DNA of 64,000 nucleotides from Paractinoplanes ovalisporus (GCF_016834655.1 NZ_JAENHP010000033.1:1-64000); one strand, 5' to 3'. Counted from the stretch's first letter, positions 43,155 to 51,708 are shown. Made by a program: numbers and translations. The notes: generated by a model from the sequence alone, not told the origin.

Positions 43155-43230
43155 CGGCACAGTATCGGGTCCCGTGCCGAACAAATGCGACATTTCGTCC
43201 GTTCGGCGGGTTGACTTTCGCGGGGTGTCG

Positions 43231-43776
43231 TCAGGTGGCGATCTTGGTCAGGAAGCGGAAGAAGTGCGGGTCGAAGCGGGCCGGGTCGGCGGCCTCCAGG
43301 GCGGAGCGGGTCCACCACCGGACGCCGTGGAACTCGCCCTCGTCGACCACCAGTGCCTGGTCGCGGTCGCAGGGGAGCAGGTACCAGAGGCTCACGTCGG
43401 TGTGCCCGGAATCGATTCCGACGGTGCGGGTCACGGTGAGGAACACCGGTTCCGGCGAGACTTTCGATCCGTCCAGCCCGAGCTCCTCGCCGATCTCGCG
43501 GGCGGCCGCCACCCCGGGCTCCTCACCCGGCTCGACATGCCCGCCCGGCGGCAGCCACAGGCCGGCGTTCACGTGGTCCACCAACAGGATCGCGCCGTCG
43601 GTCGGGTCGATCGGCACCACGTACGCCACCAGGTGCTGGTCGGGGGTGGCCGGCTTGACCCGCCGGTACACGTCGTCGGTGCGCGCGAGCCAGTCGAGCA
43701 CGTGCTCCCGGTGCTCGGCCTCGAGATCGTCGCCGGCTCGCAGACCGGACACCAGCGAATGAACAGCGGCAAGCAT
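43231..43776 (-). CDS. NUDIX hydrolase
   Basis: A 181-residue Nudix protein. The Nudix box GGHVEPGEEPGVAAAREIGE, then ELGL (about residues 75-98), fits GX5EX7REUXEEXGU and binds the metal. HLVAYVVPIDPTDGAILLVD and GLWLPP precede it as usual. Hydrolyses a nucleoside diphosphate-linked substrate; specificity cannot be read from sequence. No operon partner. Confidence 0.9.
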   Translation of the reverse strand: MLAAVHSLVSGLRAGDDLEAEHREHVLDWLARTDDVYRRVKPATPDQHLVAYVVPIDPTDGAILLVDHVNAGLWLPPGGHVEPGEEPGVAAAREIGEELGLDGSKVSPEPVFLTVTRTVGIDSGHTDVSLWYLLPCDRDQALVVDEGEFHGVRWWTRSALEAADPARFDPHFFRFLTKIAT

Positions 43777-43818
43777 CCGAGCATGATCCCACTCACCGGC
43801 CCCAACCCGGCACCGTGA

Positions 43819-44958
43819 CTACGGAAAGCCGGCGACGGCTTCGGCCTGAGTTGTGGCGGTCGCGCAGGCCGTGATCCGGGCCGCCCACTCCCGGACGAGA
43901 TCCCGCAGCTCCGCCGGCTCGTCGATGACGAACGGCAAGCCCACCCCGGCCAGCACGCCGGGCAGCCAGTCGAGCCGCTCGGCCCGGAGCCGCACGATCA
44001 CCCAGCCATGGGAGCCGGAAGAACGCGCGGCGGTGAGCGCGGCGGAGGAGGGCGCGGTGGAGGAGGACGCGACTGTGGGCGCGGTGGAGGAGGGCGCGGT
44101 GGAGGGGGCGGAAGGCGCAGTGGAGGTGGGCGCGGCGACGGGCCCGGCAGAGGAAGGCGTGGCGGAAGAGCCGGTGGAGGGCTCGACGGTGACGAGTCCG
44201 CGGGGGAACCGGGTGCGCACGTCGTCGGCTTCGCCTCGTACGCGGAGCACGACGCTGTGCCGCCACGGTGTGCCGGCCAAGCCGGTCAGCACGACCTCGA
44301 CGGGGTCGAACGAAGGCGGCGTCTCGAACGTGCCGGCCGCCGGGCGTACCCAGCCGATCCGGTCGAGGCGGAAGGTGCGGACCTCGCCCGAGACCGAATC
44401 CGCGCCGGTCACGTACCAGCGTCGGGAATGCGCGACGATCCCGTACGGATGGAGGGTGCGCTCGCGGCCGGAATAGCTGATCACCACCGGGTGGCGCTGC
44501 CGGGCCGCGGTGGCCAGTTGCAGGAGCACGGCCGCTTCGGGAGTGGCCGCCGACGACGCCGGTGAGGTGAAGTGCAGGGTCTCCGCCAGCGCCTCGAACC
44601 GGGCCGCCGCGGCCTTGGGCAGCACCCGTCGCACCTTGCCGGCCGCACTCTCGACCGCCTCGTCCGAGGTGGGCAGCAGTCCGGCCCGGCGCCCGGCGAC
44701 CAGGCCGAGCAGGATGGCCATCGCCTCTTCGTCGGTCAGCATCAGCGGCGGCATCCGGAAGCCGGGCGCCAACCGGTAACCCCCGTAGCGCCCCCGCACC
44801 GACCCGACCGGGATGTCGAGGTCGATCAGGTGCTCGGCATAGCGCCTCACGGTCCGCTCGTCGACGCCCAGCCGTGCCGCCAGCTCGCCGACGGTGTGGG
44901 TGCCGCCGCCCTGCAGGATCTCCAGCAGCGCGAGCACGCGCGCGGTCGGCCGGCTCAT
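43819..44958 (-). CDS. YafY/PafC-type transcriptional regulator with WYL domain
   Basis: A 379-residue regulator: N-terminal winged HTH (LALLEILQGGGTHTVGELAA, then RLGVDERTVRRYAEHL), a WYL region (about 150-215; HPYGIVAHSRRWYVTGAD with RLDRIGWV) and a C-terminal WCX region. An odd Ser/Thr/Ala/Pro-rich insert of about 60 residues (SSTAPSAPSTAPSSTAPTVA) splits the C-terminal WCX part. Divergent from a VOC gene with a palindromic operator between, a common regulator-target pair. Ligand likely a nucleic acid or small metabolite. Confidence 0.87.
   Translation of the reverse strand: MSRPTARVLALLEILQGGGTHTVGELAARLGVDERTVRRYAEHLIDLDIPVGSVRGRYGGYRLAPGFRMPPLMLTDEEAMAILLGLVAGRRAGLLPTSDEAVESAAGKVRRVLPKAAAARFEALAETLHFTSPASSAATPEAAVLLQLATAARQRHPVVISYSGRERTLHPYGIVAHSRRWYVTGADSVSGEVRTFRLDRIGWVRPAAGTFETPPSFDPVEVVLTGLAGTPWRHSVVLRVRGEADDVRTRFPRGLVTVEPSTGSSATPSSAGPVAAPTSTAPSAPSTAPSSTAPTVASSSTAPSSAALTAARSSGSHGWVIVRLRAERLDWLPGVLAGVGLPFVIDEPAELRDLVREWAARITACATATTQAEAVAGFP
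44040..44195. repeat. low-complexity repeat in regulator gene
   Basis: Imperfect GCGGTGGAGGAGGGC-like repeats encode the Ser/Ala/Pro-rich insert of the WYL regulator. Interrupts an otherwise normal domain, so probably grew by slippage. Confidence 0.6.
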
Positions 44959-44993
44959 CGAAGGCTGATGGAAAAGGGCCTCATGAAGGTGAA

Positions 44994-45020
44994 GATACCG
45001 GGCGGATCCTGTCCGGTATC
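44994..45020. promoter_or_regulatory. 27 bp palindromic operator between WYL regulator and VOC gene
   Basis: GATACCGG and CCGGTATC are perfect 8 bp arms around an 11 bp spacer, centred 31 bp before the VOC start and 50 bp before the regulator start. Geometry fits the operators of YafY-type regulators. Confidence 0.65.
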
Positions 45021-45038
45021 AGTCGTAGCGTCGACCCC

Positions 45039-45425
45039 ATGAACTTCGCATCCGTACGCATCATCACCGCCGACGTCGACCGCCTGGTCGCCTTCTACGA
45101 GCGGGTCACCGGCGTCACCGCCCGCCGCCCCGCGCCCGTCTTCGCCGAGCTGGTCCTGCCCGGTGCCACCCTCGCGATCGGCGCCACGGTCACGGCCCCC
45201 GTCGAGCCCGGCCGGCCGGGCTCGGCGATCATCGAGTTCCGCGTCGACGACGTGGACGCCGAGTACGCGCGCCTGCAGGACCAGCAGGTTCTGGACGACG
45301 TCGTGCAGAAGCCCACCACCATGCCGTGGGGCAACCGCTCCCTGCTGTTCCGTGACCCCGACGGCACCCTGGTGAACCTGTTCACCCCGGTCACCGCCGA
45401 AGCCGCCGCGCGCCAGAAGCCGTAA
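45039..45425 (+). CDS. VOC family protein
   Basis: A 128-residue single VOC domain: FASVRIITADVDRLVAFYER, TGVTARRPAPVFAELVLPGA, and SLLFRDPDGTLVNLFTPVT with typical DPDG turn. TAGCGT 8 nt upstream indicates a leaderless promoter. Divergent from and probably controlled by the WYL regulator; such VOC proteins are usually glyoxalase-like or antibiotic-binding. Substrate unknown. Confidence 0.87.
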   Translation: MNFASVRIITADVDRLVAFYERVTGVTARRPAPVFAELVLPGATLAIGATVTAPVEPGRPGSAIIEFRVDDVDAEYARLQDQQVLDDVVQKPTTMPWGNRSLLFRDPDGTLVNLFTPVTAEAAARQKP

Positions 45426-45450
45426 GGGCCAAGCGCCGGGCGGAAGGCGG

Positions 45451-45530
45451 GCCGAGCGCGGCGACAAAGGCCAAGCGCCAGCGCCGAGCGCGGCGACAAA
45501 GGCCAAGCGCCAAGCGCCAAGCGCCAAGCG
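45451..45530. repeat. nested minisatellite downstream of VOC gene
   Basis: A 30 bp unit (starting GCCGAGCGCGGCGACAAAGG) repeats exactly at 45451 and 45483; then CCAAGCG is repeated four times exactly (45503-45530). Non-coding, between convergent genes. Confidence 0.85.
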
Positions 45531-45560
45531 CCGGGCGACTGAAAGAAGACGCCGCGGAGA

Positions 45561-46475
45561 TCAGACCAGATCGGCCGGGTTCGTGTTGGCGCCGCACAAC
45601 AGCACGACCACCCGCTCACCCGGCGCCGGCACATAGGCGCCCGACGTCAGAGCCGCGTACGCCGCCGCCGTCCCGTGCTCGACGGCCAGACGGTAGTCGT
45701 CCCACAGGCGGCGGCGCGCGTCCACGATCGCGTCGTCGCCGACCAGCACCGTCGGGGTCTCCGCGGCCACCGCCATCTCGTACGCGATCTGGCCCACCCG
45801 CCGCGCGCCCAGCGAGTCGGCCGCCGCCCCGGACACCGGGACGTCGACCGGCGCCCCGGCCTGGATCGCGCTGTGCAGGGCCGAGGCCGTCTCGGGCTCG
45901 ACCGACACCACGCGCGCCGCCGGGTGCAGGGCCGCGATCACCCCGGCGATCAGGCCACCGCCGCCGACCGCCACCAGCACGGTGTCGAAGCCGGACGGGA
46001 TCTGGGCGACCAGTTCCAGGCCGAGCGTCCCGTTGCCGGCGACCATGTTCGGGTCGTCGTAGGCGTGGCAGAACAGCGCGCCGGTCGACGAGGCGTGCAC
46101 CACCGCCGCCGCGTACGCCTCGGCGTACTCGCGACCGACCTGCACCACCTTGGCGCCCAGCTTGCCGAGCTTGGCCACCTTCACCGCGGGCGCCGTCTCG
46201 GGCACGAAGACCTCGGCCGTTACGCCCAGCTCGCGCGCGGCGTGCGCGGCGGCCAGGCCCGCGTTCCCGCCCGAGGCGGCGACGATGCCCGCCGCGGGCA
46301 GGTCACCGGCGGCCAGGATCTGGTTGAACATGCCGCGGGTCTTGAACGATCCGGCGTGCTGCGTGTGCTCGAGCTTGAACCAGACCCCGTCGTCGCCCCG
46401 CATGACGGGGGTGTGCCGGATCCGGCCTTCGAGACGGGAGAGCGCCGCCCGTACGTCATCAATCTGAACAGTCAT
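45561..46475 (-). CDS. threonine/serine dehydratase-like PLP enzyme
   Basis: A 304-residue fold type II PLP enzyme: AGSFKTRGMFNQILAAGDLP (PLP lysine in SFKTRG), IVAASGGNAGLAAAHAAREL, VAVGGGGLIAGVIAAL (phosphate-binding glycine loop) and VVLLCGANTNP. Length fits the short catabolic serine/threonine dehydratase class with no ACT domain. Encoded 11 bp after a GAPDH-like gene in the same direction, so the two form an operon controlled from the palindromic promoter upstream of it. Confidence 0.85.
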   Translation of the reverse strand: MTVQIDDVRAALSRLEGRIRHTPVMRGDDGVWFKLEHTQHAGSFKTRGMFNQILAAGDLPAAGIVAASGGNAGLAAAHAARELGVTAEVFVPETAPAVKVAKLGKLGAKVVQVGREYAEAYAAAVVHASSTGALFCHAYDDPNMVAGNGTLGLELVAQIPSGFDTVLVAVGGGGLIAGVIAALHPAARVVSVEPETASALHSAIQAGAPVDVPVSGAAADSLGARRVGQIAYEMAVAAETPTVLVGDDAIVDARRRLWDDYRLAVEHGTAAAYAALTSGAYVPAPGERVVVLLCGANTNPADLV

Positions 46476-46486
46476 CAGGAAAAACT

Positions 46487-47545
46487 CTAGGCGATGCTCC
46501 AGGACACCTGCCGCGACGTCACGGGCGTACGTTCACCCACCAGACGCGCGATGTCGAGTAATCGGTTCGAGAAGCCCCACTCGTTGTCGAACCAGCCGCG
46601 CACCTTGACCCCGCCGTCGGCCGTGGTCTGGGTGCCGGACGGGTCGAACAGGCACGACGCCGGGTTGTTCTTCACGTCGATCGAGACCGTCGGGTCGGGG
46701 TCGTAGGCCAGCACCCGGCGCAGCGGACCGGCGGCCGCCTCGGCCATGGCCCGGTTGACCTCCTCGACGCTGACCGGCCGGTCGGTCTGCCCGGAGAGCT
46801 CGGCCAGCGAGCCGATCGGGGTGGGAACGCAGTAGTAGCTGTAGCGCATCTCGCCGATCTCGGGCAGCGCCACCCGCACGAGGTCACCGACCACATAGTT
46901 GTGCGGGATGATGCTCTCGCCGGTGGCCCGGCCCAGCCGCGGGTCGTCGCGGGAGGTGCCGCTGAACGTGTCCTGCGGTTTCTGCCAGCCCTGGGTGGCC
47001 AGCACGACCGACGTGTTCACGCCCCGCAGGCCGAACCGGTCGAGCAGCACCTTGGCCATCACGGTGAGAGCGTTCACGCCGCACGAGCCGGGGGAGACCA
47101 CGTCGTGGTGGTCGGGGTCGTAGGTCGTGTGGTTCGCGCCGTAGACCAGGAACGCGTCGGGGTCGTCGGCCGAGGCGCTGATCACGACCTTGCGGGCGCC
47201 GCCGTGGGTGATGTGGGTGCGGGCCGTCGTGCCGGCCCGGAACCGCCCGGTGGCCTCGATGACGACGTCGACCCCGGCGTCGGCCCACGGAATGCGTTCG
47301 GGCCGTTCATGGTGGAACGCGCGGATCGCATGGTCATTCACGACCAGGTGGTCGGCGCGGGCGGTCACGGTGCCCGGAAATGCGCCCCGAATGCTGTCGC
47401 GGCGCAGCCCGTAGGCCATTTTCTCGGTGGAGGCAAGGTCGTTTACCGCGGCAATGGATATTCCCGGATCTGACGTTGCGGCGACTATCCGCGCGACACT
47501 GCGGCCGATCCGCCCGAATCCGTTGATGCCGATCGTGACACTCAT
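46487..47545 (-). CDS. divergent GAPDH-type dehydrogenase
   Basis: A 352-residue protein. The NAD fold SVTIGINGFGRIGRSVARIV and IEATGRF are those of glyceraldehyde-3-phosphate dehydrogenase, and a catalytic Cys (Cys155 in SPGSCGVNAL) is kept. But TTN after the Cys is GVN and the expected catalytic His in the TTVHSYTATQK motif is missing (NTSVVLATQGWQK). WFDNEWGFSNRLLDIARLVG is intact. It may be an erythrose-4-phosphate or other aldehyde dehydrogenase, an inhibitor-resistant paralogue, or a non-catalytic protein. Co-transcribed with the PLP enzyme. Confidence 0.8.
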   Translation of the reverse strand: MSVTIGINGFGRIGRSVARIVAATSDPGISIAAVNDLASTEKMAYGLRRDSIRGAFPGTVTARADHLVVNDHAIRAFHHERPERIPWADAGVDVVIEATGRFRAGTTARTHITHGGARKVVISASADDPDAFLVYGANHTTYDPDHHDVVSPGSCGVNALTVMAKVLLDRFGLRGVNTSVVLATQGWQKPQDTFSGTSRDDPRLGRATGESIIPHNYVVGDLVRVALPEIGEMRYSYYCVPTPIGSLAELSGQTDRPVSVEEVNRAMAEAAAGPLRRVLAYDPDPTVSIDVKNNPASCLFDPSGTQTTADGGVKVRGWFDNEWGFSNRLLDIARLVGERTPVTSRQVSWSIA

Positions 47546-47616
47546 GGGAAGGCTCTCCTCGGCCGCTTTTGATGGTGCTGTCGTTCGCGCCGCCGGCGAT
47601 ACCACCGCGCGTCACG

Positions 47617-47652
47617 CCCTCGACACTATGAGTCGTGCAACTTGCACGTCAA
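47617..47652 (-). promoter_or_regulatory. promoter with 15 bp palindrome in its spacer
   Basis: On the minus strand TTGACG (-35) and CATAGT (-10) are 16 bp apart; the perfect palindrome CGTGCAA-C-TTGCACG (47634-47648) fills the spacer, a classic repressor operator position. It should drive the GAPDH-like/PLP operon about 75 bp downstream. The rest of the gene-free stretch 47546-47872 shows nothing else convincing. Confidence 0.5.
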
Positions 47653-47872
47653 CGCACGGCGTGTCACACCACATCGTTGATCCACACCGGACGCCGGCAT
47701 CCATCGCCGTCGTCGTGCCCATCGACCTGCCGTTCCTTCCGATAGGGACGTTCCGGCCGTCTGCGCCTTTCGGATGAGCGTTGCGCATTCCGGCCAGTCG
47801 ATGTTCTTGCGAGACAATTCAGCTGCCGAGAATTTCAACCCGGACAGCTCCCCCACGGTATTCCGGAATCGA

Positions 47873-48304
47873 TCAGCGGGTGGCGGCAATCACCCTTGTG
47901 AGTGCCGCGTGCAACGACTCCAGTTCCTCGATAGGCATGCCCAATCGGGCCACGATCGCGGGCGGGATCTTCTCGGCCTCGGCGCGCAGGGCCCGGCCGC
48001 GGGCGGTGAGGGTCACGGCCAGGCTGCGCTCGTCGGCCGGGTCGCGCTGCCGGTCCACGTATCCGATGGTCTCGAGCCTCTTGAGCAGCGGCGAGAGCGT
48101 GCCCGGGTCGAGCTGGAGCAGCCGGCTGAGGTCGCGCACCGAGAGCGGGGCGTTCTGCCAGAGGGCGAGCATCACCAGGTATTGCGGGTGGGTGAGGCCC
48201 ATCGGCTCGAGCAGCGGACGGTAGAGCGCCACCACGCTGCGCGAGGCCACCGACAGGGCGAAACACACCTGCCGTTCCAGTTCGAGGGGGTCATCGTCCG
48301 CCAC
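47873..48304 (-). CDS. MarR family regulator, OhrR-like
   Basis: A 143-residue MarR protein. LERQVCFALSVASRSVVALY carries the redox Cys (Cys14) of OhrR-type peroxide sensors, followed by MGLTHPQYLVMLALWQ and the winged HTH LSRLLQLDPGTLSPLLKRLE. GTG start overlaps the end of the upstream MFS gene by 14 bp, so the two are one operon. No ohr gene is seen nearby, so it may sense another oxidant or drug and control the exporter. Confidence 0.85.
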   Translation of the reverse strand: MADDDPLELERQVCFALSVASRSVVALYRPLLEPMGLTHPQYLVMLALWQNAPLSVRDLSRLLQLDPGTLSPLLKRLETIGYVDRQRDPADERSLAVTLTARGRALRAEAEKIPPAIVARLGMPIEELESLHAALTRVIAATR

Positions 48305-49517
48305 GCCGCAAGCCTAGCGACGCCACCCCGGCCAGGAGCGTCAGCAGGATGCCGGTGAACCAGAGGATCGAGGTGGTCGACGGCACGTAGCGGCTGGCGA
48401 TGCCGAGACCCAGCACCGGGACGACCAGCCCCGAGTAGGCGATCAGGAACAGCCCGGCCAGGCTCTCGCCGCGCTTGGCGGTGGGAGCGTTCGCCGCGAT
48501 CGTGCCGACGGCCGACTTGAACAGGATGCCGGCGCCGACCCCGGCGATCGCGCCGCCGATCAGGAAGGTCGCCAGCGAGGCCGTCTCCATGCCGGTGGTC
48601 AGCACGACCAGACCCGCGGCCTGGGCGATCAGCCCGCCCCGGAACCGGGTGGCGGGGGTGAGCCGGCCGCTTACGGCCTGGGCGGCCGCGCCCGCGCCGA
48701 AGACCACGAACACGGTCACGCCGGCCAGCAGCCGGCTCGGGTGGTGCAGCGCGCCGGCCACGAAGCTGGGGGCGAGCGAGGTGAACAGGCCGAACACGGC
48801 GAACGCGGCGAACGAGGAGACGACCGCCACGACGACGGCGGTGCGGTCCGGGCCGGCGATCCGCACACCCTGCGGCCGGTAACGCGGACGGACGGCAGGC
48901 GCGTCCACCGTCTCGGGAGCGGCGGCGACGGCGACCACGCTGAGTGCCAGCAGGACCAGGAAGACCACGTACGGCGTACGCAGCGGAGTCGTCACGAACT
49001 GCGCCAGGGCGCCCGCCACCAGGGTCCCCGCGCCGAGCCCGCCCAGGTTGGCCGCCGACGACACGACCTCGAAGCGCGTGGCGCCGGCCCCGGGACGGTG
49101 GGCCCGGTGCAGCTCGAGCAGGTAGGCGGTGGCGGTCGCGGTCAGCATGCCCACGCCCAGGCCGGTGAGGAACCGGGCCACGATCAGCCCGGGCAGCGCC
49201 GTCCACGTGAGGAAGAGCACGCCCGCCAGGATCTCCAGGCCGAGCGACGCCTGCAGGACGCGGCGGCGGCCGGTCCAGTCCGAGATGTGCCCGGCCAGCA
49301 GCAGGCTGACGATCACGCCGACCGCGTAGACCGCGAACACGACCGTCACCGTGAACGCCGAGAAGCCGTCCGCGCGCTGATAGAGCGGGTAGAGCGGGGT
49401 GGGCGCGGTGGAGAACGCGAGCGCGACGAGGTAGACGGCGGCGATCAGCCAGAAGCCGCGGCCGTGACGCTGCGAGGCCGGCGGCGCGGACTGCGGCCGC
49501 ACCAGAACATCAGTCAT
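48291..49517 (-). CDS. MFS exporter
   Basis: A 408-residue transporter with 12 membrane spans. AGHISDWTGRRRVLQASLGL is motif A (GHxSDxxGRRR) and LIVARFLTGLGVGMLTATAT follows the DHA1-like drug-exporter pattern. ATG (MTDVLVRPQS) is chosen over an upstream in-frame MVMM because the divergent promoter occupies that part. Operon with the OhrR-like gene and divergent from a LysR gene. Probably an efflux pump. Confidence 0.87.
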   Translation of the reverse strand: MTDVLVRPQSAPPASQRHGRGFWLIAAVYLVALAFSTAPTPLYPLYQRADGFSAFTVTVVFAVYAVGVIVSLLLAGHISDWTGRRRVLQASLGLEILAGVLFLTWTALPGLIVARFLTGLGVGMLTATATAYLLELHRAHRPGAGATRFEVVSSAANLGGLGAGTLVAGALAQFVTTPLRTPYVVFLVLLALSVVAVAAAPETVDAPAVRPRYRPQGVRIAGPDRTAVVVAVVSSFAAFAVFGLFTSLAPSFVAGALHHPSRLLAGVTVFVVFGAGAAAQAVSGRLTPATRFRGGLIAQAAGLVVLTTGMETASLATFLIGGAIAGVGAGILFKSAVGTIAANAPTAKRGESLAGLFLIAYSGLVVPVLGLGIASRYVPSTTSILWFTGILLTLLAGVASLGLRRGGR

Positions 49518-49542
49518 GACCTCACACTGCGTCGCCACAAGC

Positions 49543-49583
49543 ATCATCACCAACGATGATTACTGCTGACTATCATCACCAAC
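49543..49583. promoter_or_regulatory. LysR-type binding region between MFS and LysR genes
   Basis: ATCATCACCAAC occurs exactly at 49543-49554 and 49572-49583, and ATCAT-N8-ATGAT (49543-49560) forms a dyad. Two such boxes in a 67 bp divergent gap are typical for a LysR regulator that activates the opposite gene. Confidence 0.55.
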
Positions 49584-49584
49584 T

Positions 49585-50475
49585 GTGCTGGAGCTGCGTC
49601 ACTTCGAATACTTCGTCGCCGTCGCCGAGGAGCGGAACTTCACCCGCGCCGCGGCCCGCCTGCACGTCGTCCAGTCCGGCGTGAGCGCGGTGATCAAATC
49701 GCTGGAGCACGAGATGGGCACGCGGCTGCTCGAGCGCACGTCGAAACGGGTCGAACTGACCGACGCCGGCGAGGCGCTGCTTCCGCGGGCCCGGGCGGCC
49801 ATCGACGCCGTACGGGAGGCTCGTGACGCCGTCGACGAGGTGCGCGGCGGCCTGCGCGGCACGGTCCGGATCGGCACCCTCATCTCGGTCCCGCTGATCG
49901 ACGTGCCGTCGCTGCTCGGCGCGTTCCACCGGGTGCACCCGAACGTCGGGCTCCGGCTCAGCGTCTCGCCCCGCGGCTCGGTCGGGCTGCTCGACGCGCT
50001 GGCCGACGGCTCGCTCGACGTGGCGTTCGTCTCGGCGCCCGGCCGTCCGCCCGCGGGCATCCGCGTCCGCCAGATCGAGTCGCGCCGGCTCGACCTGGTG
50101 CTGCCCGCGGGGCACCGGCTGGCCGGCGCGGCCGAGGTGCGGATCGCCGACCTGGCCGGGGAGGCGTTCGTCGACTTCCCGCTCGGTTTCGGCAACCGGA
50201 CGGTCGTCGACCGGGCGTTCGCCGCGGCCGGGGTGCAGCGCCACGTGGCGATCGAGGTGACCGACATCGCGGGCGGCGCCGGCTTCGTACGGGAAGGGCT
50301 GGGGGTGGCCATTCTGCCGACGTTCGTGGTGCCCGACGACCGGACGGGACTGGTGCTCAAGAAGGTGGTGGGCGCCGACCTGGACTGGCCGCTCGGCGTC
50401 GCCGTCTCGGCGGTGCGGCGGCCCAGCGCGGCGGCCCGGGCCCTGCTGGCGCTGATCGACGAGAAGGTCGGTTAG
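49585..50475 (+). CDS. LysR family transcriptional regulator
   Basis: A 296-residue regulator: N-terminal HTH LRHFEYFVAVAEERNFTRAA and LHVVQSGVSAVIKSLEHEMG, then a periplasmic-binding-like effector domain (VRIGTLISVPLIDVPSLLGA, FVSAPGRPPAGIRVRQIESR). GTG start. Divergent from the MFS/OhrR operon, which it probably controls. The effector is unknown. Confidence 0.9.
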   Translation: MLELRHFEYFVAVAEERNFTRAAARLHVVQSGVSAVIKSLEHEMGTRLLERTSKRVELTDAGEALLPRARAAIDAVREARDAVDEVRGGLRGTVRIGTLISVPLIDVPSLLGAFHRVHPNVGLRLSVSPRGSVGLLDALADGSLDVAFVSAPGRPPAGIRVRQIESRRLDLVLPAGHRLAGAAEVRIADLAGEAFVDFPLGFGNRTVVDRAFAAAGVQRHVAIEVTDIAGGAGFVREGLGVAILPTFVVPDDRTGLVLKKVVGADLDWPLGVAVSAVRRPSAAARALLALIDEKVG

Positions 50476-50544
50476 CCCGAAACGCTCTCATGATTGCCCT
50501 TCGTCCGTAAAACTTTCACATAACGGACCTGAGGGGGAGCGGCG

Positions 50545-51675
50545 GTGGCAGAGCAACAACCGGCCGAGTCGGTGCTGCAGTTCCGGCGGTTCGCGCTGGC
50601 GGTCTGCCTGATCGGCATGCTCGTCCAGCTCGGGCTGACCGCTTACTACCTGGGCATGGGACACAAGGCCCAGCCCCACCACGTGCCGGTCGGGCTGGTG
50701 TCGCCCGCCGCCGAGCGCGGCCAGGTGGCCGGGCTGCTCACCGAGCGGGGCTACTTCAAGGTCACCGACTACGCCACGGCCGACGACCTCGAGATCGCGA
50801 TCAAACGGCGCGACGTGTACGGCGGGGTCGACATCACCGGCACGCGGCCCCACCTGTACGTGGCGTCGGCCGCCGGTCCCGCCGCGGCCTCGCTGCTGCG
50901 CACCACGTTCACCTCGGTCGTGCAGCAGCAGACGGCGGCCGAGCTCCAGCGCCTGGCCGACCAGGGTGACCGCATCGCCGTCTCGCGCGCCCAGCAGCTC
51001 AACTCGCCACCGCCGATCACCGACGTGGTGCCGCTGCCCGACGACGACGTCAACGGCGTCTCGCTCGGCTTCCTCACCCAGGCGCTCGCCCTGGGCGGCA
51101 CCATCGCGTCGATGGGCCTGGGCCGCCTGATCCCCCGTACGCGCAGATCCTGGCGCCGTGGCATCGCCCACGTCAGCATCCTGGCCGTCTATGCGCTCGG
51201 ATCGGCCGCGGCCGTGCTCTGGTCGATGGGCTGGTTCGGCGTGGGGGTCACCGCCGACCGCAGCGAGATGCTCGGCATCTTCTCGTTGATCTCGCTGGCC
51301 ATCACCGCCTCCACGGCCGGCGCGGTGGCGATCTTCGGCCCTGTCGGCGCCCTGCTCGGCGCCCTCTACTTCACGGTCGGCACGGTGATCTCGGGCGCCA
51401 GCATCCTGCCCGAGTTCCTGCCCGCGTTCGGCCGCCACCTCGGGGCCAACCTGCCGACCGGCGCCGGCGTGCAGGCCGTGCGCGACAACCTGTACTTCCC
51501 GGCCGCCGACATCCAGGGCCACCTGATCGTGCTCGCCCTCTACGCCGGCATCGGCGCGCTGGTCGTGCTCGTCACCAACATGCTGCCCAACCGGCGGAAC
51601 CAGACGTCCGAGGTCGACCTCGACCTGGCCCACCGGCTCGAGGGCTCGGAACGACGCGAGCCCGTGAAACTCTGA
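50545..51675 (+). CDS. ABC-2-like/DUF3533 membrane protein
   Basis: A 376-residue membrane protein. One N-terminal span (FALAVCLIGMLVQLGLTAYY), a long extracytoplasmic region (about 45-170) and five C-terminal spans (HVSILAVYALGSAAAVLWSM, ISLAITASTAGAVAIFGPVG) match the YhgE/Pip-like and DUF3533 families, relatives of ABC-2 permeases. GAGGGGGAG precedes the GTG start. Role perhaps in export or surface attachment; no ATPase is adjacent. Confidence 0.75.
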   Translation: MAEQQPAESVLQFRRFALAVCLIGMLVQLGLTAYYLGMGHKAQPHHVPVGLVSPAAERGQVAGLLTERGYFKVTDYATADDLEIAIKRRDVYGGVDITGTRPHLYVASAAGPAAASLLRTTFTSVVQQQTAAELQRLADQGDRIAVSRAQQLNSPPPITDVVPLPDDDVNGVSLGFLTQALALGGTIASMGLGRLIPRTRRSWRRGIAHVSILAVYALGSAAAVLWSMGWFGVGVTADRSEMLGIFSLISLAITASTAGAVAIFGPVGALLGALYFTVGTVISGASILPEFLPAFGRHLGANLPTGAGVQAVRDNLYFPAADIQGHLIVLALYAGIGALVVLVTNMLPNRRNQTSEVDLDLAHRLEGSERREPVKL

Positions 51676-51708
51676 GATCGCGGGCCCGACCTGCCGATCA
51701 CCAGGGAC

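Noticed and set aside
45426-45560. CRISPR array
   Set aside because: Repeats are directly adjacent without unique spacers of constant size.
47626-47889. 87-codon minus-strand frame after the OhrR-like gene
   Set aside because: No ribosome site, no family resemblance, and it covers the palindromic promoter region.
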